Of a stretch of DNA of 64,000 nt, positions 15,001-30,000 are shown one piece after another; position 1 is the stretch's first letter; each line of letters begins with the position of its first letter. Where the stretch lies: NCBI GenBank assembly GCA_040954595.2, contig CM082597.2, forward strand, positions 1,798,001 through 1,862,000, written 5' to 3'. Under the pieces are notes generated by a model. That model did not search any database. It saw only the letters and a list, made by a program, of their open reading frames with translations, and was not told the DNA's origin. Source of the stretch: Balanoglossus misakiensis (taxonomy: Eukaryota; Hemichordata). A program made the position numbers and the translations under genes.

Positions 15001-18000
15001 AGTAAAAGCCGGAAAGACAGGTCTTGCATGTCCACTTTCCTGCTTCATCCTGATATGTGCCACTCGGACAGAGAATTGGCTCGAATGCATGCTCTGGACA
15101 ATAGTGACCGACTGGACATACATATGGGTCATCAATACTCTGACCTCTTGGACAGTAGTAACCCTGACTGCAGTTACCTGTAAATATGGAGAGATATTTT
15201 AGTAACTATAGCTCTGACATGCTAATAGTAAACTTCCTGCAGTTAAGATTTGAAATGTGGTCATAGTTAAATAAACCATATTAAACATCTCTTACCTGTG
15301 GTATCAGTAAGATTGTATTCACCACAATACTCTCCAAGACTACAAGGAATGCAGTCAGTCACATTGACGTTCTTCTTGCTTGGACTGTAAGTTCCCGGCT
15401 CACAGGGTACTGGGTACGGCGATCCCAGTGGGCAGTAGAACCCAGCTGGGCACTCATCGCCCATTATCCCATCAGTGGGTGTTGGAGTGTCCGATTTCAA
15501 AGTGCAGTAGTACCCTGCAGAACAGTCATCAGTGGGTAGTGCTAGTCCTTCAGTCTGGCAATACTGACCACCAGTGCAGGGTACTGGGGCTCCCGAACCT
15601 GCAATGATTAAAATAAACAATTAATACCATGGTTTTTATCCCTTTCACTACCATGGTTTGGTCCAAATTCATCATCACAATTGTCTGATTTAGATCTTAA
15701 TATTGTAACTGAAGGTTTGGCTGACCCATGATTGCTGTATGACATTTAACGAACTACCTTTTGGACAGTAGTATCCCGGTTGGCATATCCCACCATGAGT
15801 GGTGGTGTTGGAGTTGTCCGACCCTCCGGAGCAGTACCATCCTTCCATGCAGTCGTCTGTGTAGTTGCTGTTGCCGTAACCCTGGCAGTACTTGCCCAGT
15901 GGACAGTCTTGGCAGTCGTCCAGTGTGCGGCCATACGCCAGAGAATTGAAGGTACCAGGTGGACAGGGGAATTCTGTGGAATACCTTGTACCATTCGGAC
16001 AGTAATATCCTGTGTTGAATTAAGAAGTAGGTGAATTTTGATCAGAATTTGAACACAGCTATAAAACTAAAAATTGACACTTTCTTATGTTCTTGGAACC
16101 TTTTATAAATACATGACTATGGACTACTGAGGGTTCAAGACTTTACCTGATGGACATGGATAACTAGCAAATTCCGTGGCATTGGCCTGGCAGTAGTAGC
16201 CGGCTGGACAGAGCTCACAGAGTGACCTCCCTACGATGTCGCTGTACGTGCCATCTTCACATGGTACTGGGTTGGCTGACCCCTCTGGACAGTAGTGACC
16301 GAGTGGACATATACCACCAACACCTAGAACACAGAAATACATTGACCATTTGTAGAGTAGAATCTATCCATGCTGGACCCACTATATCATCAACAGAAAA
16401 TTTCATTGTTGCCAATATAGAGGAGTTAAGATTCCTCCTTACCTCTGAAGAAACTCTGTTCTGGACAAGCACACGAAGCATCGACTACAGTTGCGTTGTT
16501 TGCACTTGGATCAGGTCTGTCCACACCTGATGTGCAGTAATAACCTACGAAAATCAGAAAATAGCATTATTTCACTAAACAGTCATTTTTTTGTAAAACA
16601 ACTTCTTATTGGAGAAATACACTTGTGATTTCATCATTTTTACAGACCCATGACGCTGATCAATTAATCAGTGAATGAATGACTTACCAGCAGAGCAATT
16701 AGCAGTTGGTTCAGTGAGATGCACACTATCACAATACAAGCCACCATCACAGGCTTTGCATTGACTCTGTTCACTAAGACCCTCCACATCACTGTATGTA
16801 CCAGCAGGACAGGATTGCCAATCTAAGCCAGTACCTATAAAATACGTTTTATATGATTAGTATACGGCTATGGTCCTTCAGCATCTTGAACTGTGTCTGC
16901 TTGGAAAATTAGCCTGATTTGACAAGAATTTCCATTTTACTATAGACTCATGCATCTTATACCGAACTTGAAATTTGGATAAACTCTTTGAATTACTTAC
17001 CAGTTGGACAGAAGTAACCCTTTGGACATGGTTGATATGCTAATGATGCATTATGTATCTCCACAGGTAAACAGTAGTATCCTTCTGTACAGATTTCACA
17101 TTCAGCTGCTCCGGTGTAGTTTGTGAAATAACCTGGCTCACATGACTAGAAATTGAAAAGAATTAACAGGAGTTAAAACAAAATCCCTTGACTGGCCACT
17201 AAAGACAGATTCAACTGTATGTGTTCTGATTTCCATTACAATCGTTCAATGTGAAAACTCCATCAGTAATCCTTGCATTATTCCAAACATTTTTCTCTCA
17301 CCTTGTAGATTTCAGATCCATTTGGACAGACCATACCGACAGGACAGATGAACTCAGCTGGGTTGGGTACGCTGACATTACCAGGGCAATAATAACCACC
17401 CCAACATTCCTCAGTGACTACCGTCATACCACTGATCGGACAGTAAAATCCACCTAAAATGTAAACAGGTACACAGTAAGACTTGTGTATTATCATTCCT
17501 ATAATAGAGTTTGACCACTTTGACAAGAATATTGACTCAAGACTCAAATTACCCTGTCCCTCCCAAACACTTACCTGGACATCCAGTACATTCACCCTCA
17601 GCAGTCAATCCAGGTGTGTTGGACCAGTATCCAGCAGGGCAGTCGATTGGCAGATCCGTACCCACAGGACAATAGTGACCAGGTGTGCACTGCTTGAACG
17701 CTGCAATGTCAGCTCCACTGTCACAGTAATACCCTGCCAATCGCAAATTAAAGAACATATCAGCCTAGGAAGTACAATTACAGAAGTAACCATTTTTGGA
17801 TTGACATTTTATTTTTCTTATCAATGGGATGAAAAAAAAAATCACTTACCGGCATCACACTGAGTGTCTGTGTAATTCATTCCATAGTGTTCACAGTAGT
17901 ACCCTGGTGTACAGTTTCTGCATTTATTCTCAGCGGTCAGTCTCATGTCAGGGTTGAAGGTCCCTGGCGGGCAGGGCTGCGGTGTGGCTGTACCTTCTGG

Positions 18001-21000
18001 ACAGTAGTGACCGACTGGGCACTCATTGTTATTTGTATCAAAGTCCGGCGTGGATGAATTGGAGCCAATAGTACAGAAATACCCTGAGGTTGAAAATAAC
18101 ATTTTCATGTCAGAAAACTCAGAATTACACAGATCAAATGGGTGGCATCTATGTGTTTTGTCCTGTACTAGACATGAAGACATTTGTATTTGTACCACCG
18201 GCAACACAAGCAAATGACTCCCTTAAAACACCATACTTTGGTATGATCCACTGTTACCAATGATGTGGTCGAACCACTGCATATACCAATGGGGATGAAA
18301 GGGGGGGCCAACTTACCAGGCTGGCATGGTCCAGTTGGTTCAGAGAGTCCTTCAGTTTCGCAGTACATACCACCACTGCAGGGTTGACAATCATCTAACT
18401 GGACACGGTGAGTCAGATTGTTGAAGGTGCCACGTTGACAGGGGAATTCATTGCTGCGTTTTGTCTTCAGTGGACAGTAATAACCTATTAAGAGAGGGTA
18501 CATACAGATGAAACACTGAAACATGGAAAAGTGGTCAGTAATTATTGCTAACTAGTGACTTAACTCAACTAGCAGATGGATCAATTATTAGAGTATTTTT
18601 TCTCACCTGTAGGACACCAGGAGTTGTTGTAGAGGACCACAGGGTCCATAGTGTTATCACAGAAGTAGCCCTCCGGACAATCCTTACATTCAAACTGACC
18701 AATCTCATCCTGGTATTCACCGGAGATACATCTCAGTGGCTCTGGGCTGCCTTCAGGGCAGTAATGACCTGGACACAAGGAGAGATGAAGATGTAACTGT
18801 TAACAGGGTTGTATTTGTCACACATGTTTCTGCACTTAGTGACATTTTTCCGGGTGAATATACTAAGTAACGACTAGCATGGAGTGAAGATGAAACATTC
18901 TGCACATGATCACTTCATGCCTTGACATCTCAAATACAGAATCCTCTAGTGGTTTAATTGAAACCTGCTCTATTCTTACCCTGAGTGCAGTTGTACTCGG
19001 GTGGTGTGGCCACTGACTGACCACCTGGACAATAGTATCCTGCATCACAGTAATCCGTGGGCACAGCATTACCACCACCGCCACAGTACCATCCACCAAT
19101 GCACGAGATACAGTCGCTGATGTCATCATTTCCTGTGCTGTTGAGGAATGTCCCGGAAGGACACAGTGTTGGCGAGTCACTGATAGCAGGACAGTAGCTG
19201 CCCTGGGGGCAGACGTCGCCAGTGGCGTTGCCGTCGTTAGGATTGGGCACTACAGCCTTGGAATAGCAATAATAACCTACAAGATATACAAGGTCATGGT
19301 TAACAAGGTCAAGATCAAGAATGAACTCGCCTGATTGGCAAAAATATATGTGATTATATGCATGAGAAAATACTAGACAGTTTACCATTCAACCACATAC
19401 GTCGAATACACTGAACAAAACATGTTTGTTGCTAAAGTGTAGGGTCAACATCTTCCCTGATGCCATTTTGACAGTTTCAACATATTTATGTGGCTGAACT
19501 TAAAGCCCTCGTAACTCTAACTTTTGGCTATTTTTTCAGTATTTTACTCCTGTGTAAACTCTGGTTTCTGGTTCTACTCTGGATAGCTTTATGAAATGTT
19601 CAGTTTTTAGTCTCTCAAAAAGAATTTTCATCTCACCTGGATCACATTCACCAGAGACGTTACTCAATCTTCCCACAGCACAGTAGTAACCACCAGTGCA
19701 AGCTATCGGCAGTGGTGACCCTTCTGGACAGAAGTAACCAGCTTGGCACTCATCACCGCCAGTGCCAGTGGGCATGCTGGTCGTAGAGCTATCATCACAG
19801 TAGTAGCCACCTTCGCAAAGTCCTGTTGGCCAGCTCAGACCACTACTGGCACAGTAGTGACCACCTGGAGTGGAGGACAAAAACAAAGAAATAGTAAATG
19901 GACACAACATGTCAAGATCAGCCACATGTAGTTTCAAATTACTTCTGATATTAATTTCATTTTCATCTTAAACCAACTGCAACCCAACTTACAATTTAGG
20001 GGCATGGTGTACATTAACCTGTTAAGTATGGGATAACAAAACTGATTGGTGGAATGATTGATTGAAAAGGCAAAATACTCACCAAGACAATCCACGCAGT
20101 CACTGATGTTACTCTTGCCTGTCATATTGTTGAAAGTACCAGCCGGGCAGGAGAACTGGTCTTCGTACTCTGTCCCTTCAGGACAGTAGTGACCGGTTGG
20201 ACAGGGCTTGTCGCTGTAAGTGGTGGTGCCATTGGGACAGTAATAACCTGTGAAAATCAGGGAATTTCACATGAGCAGGTTCATACATTCTATGTCATTT
20301 AAATTTCCAATAATTTTCCAGTCTCTTCCTGAGAGTTCTGCTTTTATGTCCAGGGGCGTACAAATCCTGTTAATAGGCAAAAGCAGATGCTGGCAACATA
20401 CTATCACAGACACTTACCAGCTTCACATGGCAAGCACAGTCCCATTCTGTCGTAAGGGGCGTAAGTTCCAGCAGGACAGGGTGTTGGGAAGAAGCTCCCT
20501 TGCGGGCAGTAGTGTCCCGGCGGGCACATGCCACCATACCCGGTCTGGTGGTCATCAAAGTATGGACAGGTCTCGTTGACCATGGGTGCCGAAGAATTGT
20601 CCCCATCGGGGTTTGTCCGGTCAATGCCATACACACAGTAATATCCAGCACTACATTCTCCTGTGAGATAAGTTAATATTCAGAAAATGAGAAAACAAAA
20701 GATCAGTATGGTCAGCAATGGATCGAAGATATCAAACACTATCATGGTAATTCAAAATAGGGGACTATCATAAATGCACTAGTTAGAGGTTGACTGAGAA
20801 CGGACTCACCTGTAGGCGCTGCGAGATGCTCATCTTCACAGTAATGCCCAGCTTCACACTGTATACACTGACTCAACATATAGGTGCCTTCCACATCACT
20901 GTATGTACCCCTGGGACATGATTTGAGATCAATTCCTGTGCCTTGCGGACAATAATACCCTTTAGGACAAATTTGTTTGATGCCAGCTTGTGGGCAGTAG

Positions 21001-24000
21001 TAACCGGCCGGGCATTCGTAGCACATCACTGCATGAGTGTGGTTCACCTGAACATAAAATAAATATGTCCGAAAACAAATAAATAAAAGATAAGACATAA
21101 ATGTTTACCAATTCAAAGTGATGATATTCATTTAACTGCCGAGAGAGATAGTTTTAGAATGCAAGAAACTTTGAGGAAAATGTAACATCTGATGGCAAAC
21201 TGACCTCACTGTTGTTTCTGCATGGTATTGGGTATGCCACACCTTCTGGGCAATAGTGACCGACGGGGCAATAGGTAGTACTGGGTTCCTCGTCGACAGT
21301 ACCCGGTGGGCAGTAGTACCCTTCACTGCACAACCCAGTGGGTTCCACCAATCCTTCGGTCTCGCAGTACATCCCACCAGTGCAAGGGTAGCACCCGTTC
21401 TCCCCACTTGGACCAATCTTGTTGGTCTCGTTACTGAAGGTTCCCGCTGGACAGGGTGTCGGGTCGAATGTTCCGTTGGTACAGTAGTGACCGACAGGGC
21501 AGTCGATCTGGTCTGGTCGTACAGAGCCCTCCGGACAGTAGTAACCCTCGTAGCACTGGCCGCTTGGATCAGTAAGGTTGAAGTCACCGCAATAGTAACC
21601 CTTAGTGCAGTTGAGGCATTCGGATTCACTCTCCAGCATTGCGACCTGGGAGAAGGTGCCCCTTGGGCATCGCTCTGGTTCGTCGGTACCTTCCGGGCAG
21701 AAGAACCCGACTGGACAGATGTTAGCATTATCGTCCTGATCCGGTGTAGCTTCCACGGCGTATCTCCGGCAGAAGTAACCCGGAGAGCAGAGGTCGGAAT
21801 AGCTGGTCATGGCCTCTTCCGGGCAGAAGTACCCACCCGGGCACGGATTGCAGTCGTCAGACTCATTCAGACCCGGGCGATCGCTGAAGGTACCCCTCGG
21901 GCATTTGAACTCGTAGGCGTAACGTGTACCAGCCGGGCAGTAGTACCCGTGGGGACAGGTAGAATTCTGCCACAGCACAACCGGCTCCATGGTGTTGTCA
22001 CAGAAATAACCCTGTGGGCAGGTCTTGCAGCTGGCCTGGGCTATTTCATCCTGGTATGTGCCAGAATCGCAACGTACTGGCTCTGTGCTACCCCTAGGAC
22101 AGTAGTGACCTGAAAATTAAATGTAATGACAGTAAAAATACTTTGCATTTATACAGAATGCCTGATTAAACATTTTCCAATTTTACCCCTAAAACTCAAG
22201 ATGGACTGCACCAAAGCATAGACAATACACAGACCATCCCAAAGTGCATGGTAACAAAGGGGTTTCTGGGTGCTCATTACCTTGTGGACACATGTAATCA
22301 TTAGGGTTGGGCACGGCCTGTCCATCAGGACAGTAATACCCTTCATCGCATTCATCTGTTGTGTAGCTGTTACCATAGCCAGCACAGTAGAACCCATCTG
22401 TACAGTTGAAACAGTCACCAATATCCATATTGCCTGTCGTGTTGCTGTATGTGCCTGGTGGACATCCAATACCGGCCGGACTTCCAGAGGGACAGTAGTG
22501 ACCGGATGGGCAGATGTCCCCTAAAAAGATAAGACATTTAATTTAGAAAGCTAACCAAGTGTACATCATGTGTTCCTTTGGTGGCACACTTACTTCACAA
22601 ATTTCACACACACTGTGCCTTCTGTAAGGACTCACAATTTTTGGATAAAAGGTCGCATACCTGTAACACCATCAGTTGGGTCAGCCACCACCGCAGCACT
22701 GACGCAGTAGTACCCTGCACTGCAGTTGGCCGTGGGCTCTGACAACTGGTTCGTCCCGCAGTACATTCCAGGTGCGCAGTCAATAGGGAGGGAACTTCCG
22801 GCTGGACAATACTCCCCTGCCATACACTGTCCACCTAGTGCCGGATCCACAGGTTGCGCAAACTCAGATCCATTCTTACAAAACCATCCAGGATCGCACA
22901 CGTCAGTTGGCCAGTCCAGACCCTGGTTCCCACAGTAATACCTGAGTAATAATCAAACAATAAAATTCAAATGTTTATACTTCTTTTGTGCGGGTGGCTT
23001 TTTTTTCAGAACTTCTCAAAGCAAGATCTGATTTGATTTTTAATTAACAATTATTTAAAATTTGACAAAAACCCTTACTTTACCAAAAAGTTCCTTCTAT
23101 GGTCAGATAATGTATGAATATTTGATATTTTTAAACTTATTTTGCAATCAGCAAAGACTAAGATAATAGCAAAGGTTGCCTCTTACCCAGAAGCACAAGC
23201 CAGGCAGTCATCCACAGTTGTCCGCTCAGTCAGATTGTTGAACGTCCCCCTGGGGCAGGGGTCCTGGTGGGGGGTCTGTGTCTGATCACCACAGTAATAC
23301 CCAGCTGGACAGGATGTCGGGATCGTGGTGTTCTCATAACAGTAGAAGCCAGCCGGACAGGTCATGCATGACACCTGACCGGTTAGATTTGTGTAGGTAC
23401 CAGGGAGACAGGGCGTGGGATATTCTGACCCAGCTGGACATTTGTAACCTTGTCAAGTCAAAAAAAGGTTTACAAACGGTCACTATATGGTTAACCATGG
23501 TTTGCACATTCAAAGTCAATCAAAACCCACAATTTTTCAGCTTTTTAAAATATGATTATCATAACATATTACAGCATCAAAGACTAGTTATCATCACATT
23601 AGTCTTTCTTGTTTATTTATATATTTCAATGATGGACAGGTGTCATCACTACATCACTTAATCAGTTCGTCCAAACAGACTTACCCATAGGGCACTCTCC
23701 ACCATAGCTAGGATCAGTGGGCTGGTATTCGGGAGAGCCCTTCAGGCAATAGTAACCTGGTGCACACTGGTCTGTGACGTCCGTCATGTTGTAGTCCATG
23801 CAGTAGTAACCAGCTGTACATAGGGTGCATTCACTCTCTGCGCCTAGATGGGTGGATGTACTGCAAAGAAAACCTCATTCCGTTAACATACCTACTTCAC
23901 CCTTTCTTGCTCTTGTAAGAGTCCAACCGCGCCATTGAAACCAATGAAAAGAACTGGGTTAATCCAATGTAGGGGAGGGGGACAGTCAAAGAAAGCATCT

Positions 24001-27000
24001 GTAAGTGTTGTCAATGTGAATTAGTGTAATTAAACTACCACTGTTTGTTGACTGACCTGTAAGTTCCTGGTGGGCACGGTGTTGGTTCCTCACTGCCTGT
24101 CGGACAATAGAAACCAGGTGGGCATATACCCCAGTCGTCGCTCACATCACCGAACGGTCCCTCCTGCTGGGCCCCTCTCCTGGACCAATAACCAGCCTTG
24201 ATGAACCCTGTTCCATTGGACAACCCTTCTGTTTCGCAGTACTCCCCCGGCAAGCAGTCACTACACTCTGCCACATCCGTCAGTCCTTCGCGAGATCCAT
24301 ATGTTCCCACAGGACAGGCTTTTGGCACAGTTTCTCTCTCGGTGTTCGTGCTTCCGACACAGTAGTAGCCTTGCGGACAAAGTATCGGATCGTTATCCGG
24401 CTGGCAGTAGAATCCTGGTGGGCAGTTCAGACAGGCTGACATCCCAGTGGCATTTGCGAAGGTTCCAACGGCACATACTTTTTCATCGAATGACCCTTCC
24501 GGACAGTATCGCCTGATGGAGCATGGCGCTCCAGTGATGTTGTCATGGGGATTTGGCTGATCGGCTCCTCCAAGGCAATAATACCCTGGCCAACACTGGC
24601 CTATGGGGGCATCAATGCCAGTCTCGTTGCAGAAATAGCCAGGATCACAAGAGATACACTCTGATTCATTCTTCCCACCAAGGTAGTTTAGGTAAGTCCC
24701 TGTCGGGCATGGCACCATGTACGTTGCCCCTTGCGGGCAGTAGTGTCCACGCGAGCAGATGTCTCCCCAGGTCAGGATGATCTGTCCACCCGATGGGTCA
24801 TCGTTATACACAGGATTGCTGAACTCAGCCAGCAGGTAGCAGATGTGCCCAGCGTCACATTCTCCAGTAGGTGCAGTTATGGCATTATCATTGCAGTAAT
24901 ATCCTGGTGGACAATCAGTGCAGTTATCTCGCGAGATCATGTGTTCAAATGGTTGAAACGTCCCAACTGGGCAAGCCTCTGGTGTAAATGCCCCCACCCC
25001 ACAATACCACCCAGCCGGGCATGCAGTCATGTTAGTCAAGCCTTTCTCCGGACAATAAAATCCCGGATCACAAGTCAAGCATTCCCCGGCACGATCATAT
25101 GGCATGTAGGTTCCCAATTCACAGGCAAATGGCATCGCTGATCCCGACGGGGAATAGTATCCTGGTTGAGTCAGTGTCTGGTTGGGTGTTCTGGCACCTC
25201 CCGTGCAGTAGTAACCTGGATTGCACGGTCCAGTGGGCTCTGGCGTTCTGGCGTTACTGCAGTAGAAGCCTGGGTCACAAGCATAGCAGTCGTAATGGTT
25301 AACAGCCCCGGACGTGTTACTGTAAGTTCCCGGAGGACAAGGCTGGCTCTCATAGGAACCTAGTGTGCAATAACCGCCAGCTGGGCAGAGTTCGCCTGTA
25401 ACACCATCAGTTGGTGTTGATGTGTACGCCCCACCGTAACAGATGTATCCTGGGTCGCAAGGTGCACGTGGTTTGAACAGACCCTGGGAGTCGCAGTAGA
25501 AGCCTGGATCACACTGTGGACAGGCCTCTATACTCCCAGCACCTAAATAGGACACACAAAATTATCCAATTTATTAAAATTATATTGAATTTCTTGACAA
25601 AGAGAAAAGTGGTAACACGCACCGTAAAGAGTGATGACTTTCTTTCACCATGAAATCTCTTTTACGTTAAACACTCTAAATAGTGTCTGGATGGTTATCC
25701 ATCTGGACAATAACCTGGCTTGCGATAGGGTCTTGATAACAGACCAGGGGTACCTGTTACAGAACCTTCTGAACTGACAAACGTGTATCACAAACACCAT
25801 ACCTGTCTGATTGCCGTAACGTCCAATTGGACATGGAAGGGGAGCCGATGATTCCGCTGGACAGTAGAACGCACGTGGGCAGATGATTGGGTCTGAAGTG
25901 CCAACGTCACAGTAGGACCCTACAGGACATGGAGCACAGTCTTCCAGTTCACCAGCACCTACTGTGTCTCTGTATGTTGCTTCTGGACAAGGGATCTGAA
26001 TTGACAGAATACAGATATACACATATGAAGAGTGATGTCTCACATCTTTCTTTTTACACACCATTACTTGCATATCTTTCTTGTACATATTTGACCAAGT
26101 ACATTCTTGCCTGTTTATTGTCATCATACCGTCTATTCATCTGCATGTTAACTGTGAATAAGTCAAGTAATTGGGTACTATCATACTTAAATCTGAATAT
26201 TAAAATTACCCACCTGTTCAGGGCCATATGAGCCAATGAGTGGTGGGCTGTTACCATAAGTATTGGTGATATTTGTTGGACAGTAGTAACCGGTACTGCA
26301 AGGCCCATTAACTGTGCTTCTCTCTTCCAGACAATAAGATCCAGCATCACATGGCAGACATTGCGTTATGGCACCTAAGTTTGTGGTTGGATTATAAGTA
26401 CCAACTGGACAATTCAGTTCCTCAACCGTTGCTGCAAGAGAACGTTTATAAATGATTGTGTTATCAATGTATAAACAATAACCTAGGTATGGTAGATGAT
26501 CCCATAGTTTACAGAACAGTATAAACCCCTCCCCCTTCTGAGGATATTGGCACTAGATGTACCATCTGATTGACATACCTTCCGGACAGTAATGAGCCAC
26601 TGTGCAGTCACTGGCAGCAGCCACGGAGTGGAGTCCCTCGGGACAGAAATACCCGGCTGGACATCTCTTGTTGGTCAACATGTCAGTTTCTGATGTGGTC
26701 ACATTGTCGCAGTAATGCCTGACCAAGAGGAAAATAAAACATACAGACTATCACATCTTATAGTATACACAAAGTTGTGTAGAATGCAGATGAACCAACG
26801 ATATTACATGTTTATTGTACCCTAAAACAGCAGGATTTCTCACATAGAAATTTATGCACAGAATGTCAAAATATATCACCACCTACCCAATCTGACAGGT
26901 AATGCATTCATTCTTCCCATCTTCAGAATAAAAACTAGTTCCACACTCCACGGGATCGTACGTGGCATTTCCACATTTGGAACCGCCCGGGCAGGGCATG

Positions 27001-30000
27001 CAGTCGAATTGGTAGCCGGCTGGTTCGCCAATGACAACACCATTCGAGTCCTCACCATAAGGCATGTATGTACCAGCAGGGCAGTCGATGGGGGTCACTG
27101 AGGCATATTCGCAGAAGTGGCCTGTATGAAACAACAACATAGAAATGTGGAATAACTACTGGAACTTTGCAAAATTAACATTCTTGATTGGACTACATAA
27201 ATCTCATTGTGCCTTTCTGGAGTACCTTTTATTCACAGAAATACTTACCAAGGGTACAGTTCTTGCACTGGCTATCAGACGAGAGACCGGTGGTCGGATT
27301 GTAGGTCCCATTGGGACAGCCATACTGCTCTGCTACCTCTGTACCAGGTGGACAGTAGTAGGCAGGTGGACAGATGCCAGTGACACTGGGTTGACCACCT
27401 GTTGAGAAACAATGGAGATATTGCCTCTGTTATTGGTGAGGGAATGAGAGCTGGAGACCAAAATTCACACACACACACATACACACACACACATACATAC
27501 ATACCATACATAGAAGACAAACATACTTACTTGTAATAGAACACAGAGACAGGGAAACATCATACATTGATCACAAATTGGAATACAAGAACATGACAAC
27601 TCACCTAAACAGTAATACCCTTCTGTGCATATCGTACAATTTCCTACTTCACTGTTGTCTGCATTCGGTGAGAATGTACCGGGTGGGCATGGGTATCTGT
27701 CGGGACTTGGCGTCATTGGAGGGCAGTAGTAACCCGGTTTACATGGCTTTGGTGGGTTGGTAGAGTTACCTATAAGGAATCAACATTGCAAACATATTAC
27801 TCCTGTTTCACCACAAAAAAGAGTACTTTTTTTCAAAACGTGCGCTGGTATTTCTACACCAAATATTTTATTCAGTGACCAAGTGTTTATATGTACAACA
27901 CAAACTATAAAGATTAAATTTACCTGTAGCCCATGAACAGTAATATCCCAATGGACAGGGAGAACACTCATCAGCTGTTGTCAAGTCTGTCGCCCAAGTG
28001 TAGGTACCAGGTGGACATGGGTACTCGTCGTTGGTGATCGTACCATTCGGACAGTAAAAACCTGAAATCATACAATGCATTGTTGCCTGGTCAATGTTGC
28101 AGGGAGGAATTTGTAAAGGGATGAATGTATGGTTAAATGAATGAAAAGATTTACTGAATGTTATACATGACTGCATCAGTGGGTGAACAAAGAAGTCAAA
28201 TATGACGAACCTTCTGCACAAGGGTGGGAACTGTTATACAGTCCAGACACAGGACATGATCTTCCAGAATCGCAGAGTCTACAGTTGTAAGAGTGACCTG
28301 TCCTTTCGTCAGGGTTGTAGGTTCCTGGCTCGCACGGCAATGGCGATATCCTAGGTTCCACTGCACTGCCATATGGACAGTAGTGACCCACTGGGCAGTC
28401 AATACACTGTTCCGGGGCTACAGAGAGACAATATACGTGAAATTAGAGTCTGGAAAATTAGAGGTTTACAGTCACTGATGCAAAATTACCCACAGTTGTC
28501 CAGGAAAGTAGAATTCTATCCAATCGTAGATTTTCATTTGGGTGGCCACAGGAAAAAAAAGTACACCAGGGCATGGTCGTTGAAGACTTTGACAAGCCCT
28601 TTTAAACACTTACCTGTCAGATTCAATTCACCGCTGTAGGTACCAACTGGACAGGCATTTTGAAAACCGGTCTCCTGCCCTTGTGTGCAATAGAAACCTG
28701 CAGGACACAGAGGTCCTTCGTAGTCACTTCCCGATGGACAGTAGTGACCGGCTGGACACACCAGGCAGGCTGACTGTGATGTGGCATTGGTGTCTGGGTT
28801 AAAAGTACCACCTAAAGAAAATATACAAAACATCATAACCAGTTTGTTAACACTTTGCATGCCTTATAACCATATGTCACCATCATGAAACACGACATTG
28901 CCATATGTTGTATATAATAATAACCAGGAAAGAGAAGAAAAAATTATTTACCTGGACAGGGAAATCTTGTAGCATAGGAAGTTCCCTGTGGACAGTAATG
29001 ACCAGCTGGGCAGGGTTTATCATCATACTTGTATTCACCCGGTCCAAGACAATAGAATCCTGCTGGGCACTCAATGCAGGCCTCGGCCTGGTTCCGTGAC
29101 CCATTGTTCGGATTGTAGGTGGCCGGCGGGCAGGGGTAATAGGCGAGGCCATCACACCATCCACCCCACTCACACAGCCCCTCGGCCGGACTGGGTGATG
29201 AGGACGCCTCAGGACAGATGTAACCCGGGTTACAGGGATCACATTTCACGGACCCAGCAGGTGACCATTTGCCTGGTGGACACTCCACTGGAACTGAAAT
29301 ATAAGAGCAGAGAATGTGTGAATAAAGAAATGAGACACACCTCTTCAATCAGTTCAATGGTATCTGAATAGTTATTCTGCATGTGCATGCCATAGCAAAA
29401 GTACGGAGAACATTTCTGTGATGTACTGTACATCTAAAATGAACATTATTTTGAGTATCCCTACCTTCTCTGTCCGAGCATTCATAGCCAGCCTCACACA
29501 GTGTACAGTTCGGAGAAGCTGGCCCACTGTAGTAGCCTGTATCGCACGCTTTGGGACCCTGGACAGTGGACGGACAGTAGTATCCGGGCAGACAGTCTGT
29601 GCATTCCGTCTGTCTTCCGAACGAGTAACTTCCGGGTGAACATTGAATCCTGGAAAACGAAAAGAGTGGGATGTGAGTTGACACACAGAACAGATGAGAC
29701 CCCACCATTTAATGTCAACAATCCCAAATTATAAACGATATGTTTCAGAAATGAATCGCAGCATACAGTATCATTGGGGAGAACTCCACCTCTTGGATAT
29801 TTCTTAACCCTTTCACCACTGTTTCGTATGGTAAAGTTGGATCTCTAAAGAGGGAACTGGGGGTGGAAGGGTTAATGTCCACACAACAGTGATCAAAAGT
29901 CAGCCTAGAGATACACTTACGCATCATCCGAGTCTTTGTTTGGGCACTCATATCCAGCAGAACAAGCCAAGCATCGCGATTGGTTGCCAGTCGAATAGTA

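Noticed and set aside
21132-21728. Minus-strand 198-residue frame in another register of exon 30
   Set aside because: It is the +1 frame of the repeat-coding exon and has lost the cysteine grammar; the in-frame reading joins to neighbouring exons.
21256-22113. Long plus-strand open frame (285 residues) opposite the giant gene
   Set aside because: It lies antisense to the 905-base exon 30 with its periodic cysteine codons, which leave the opposite strand free of stops. The peptide has no family resemblance and the minus-strand frame is clearly the coding one.
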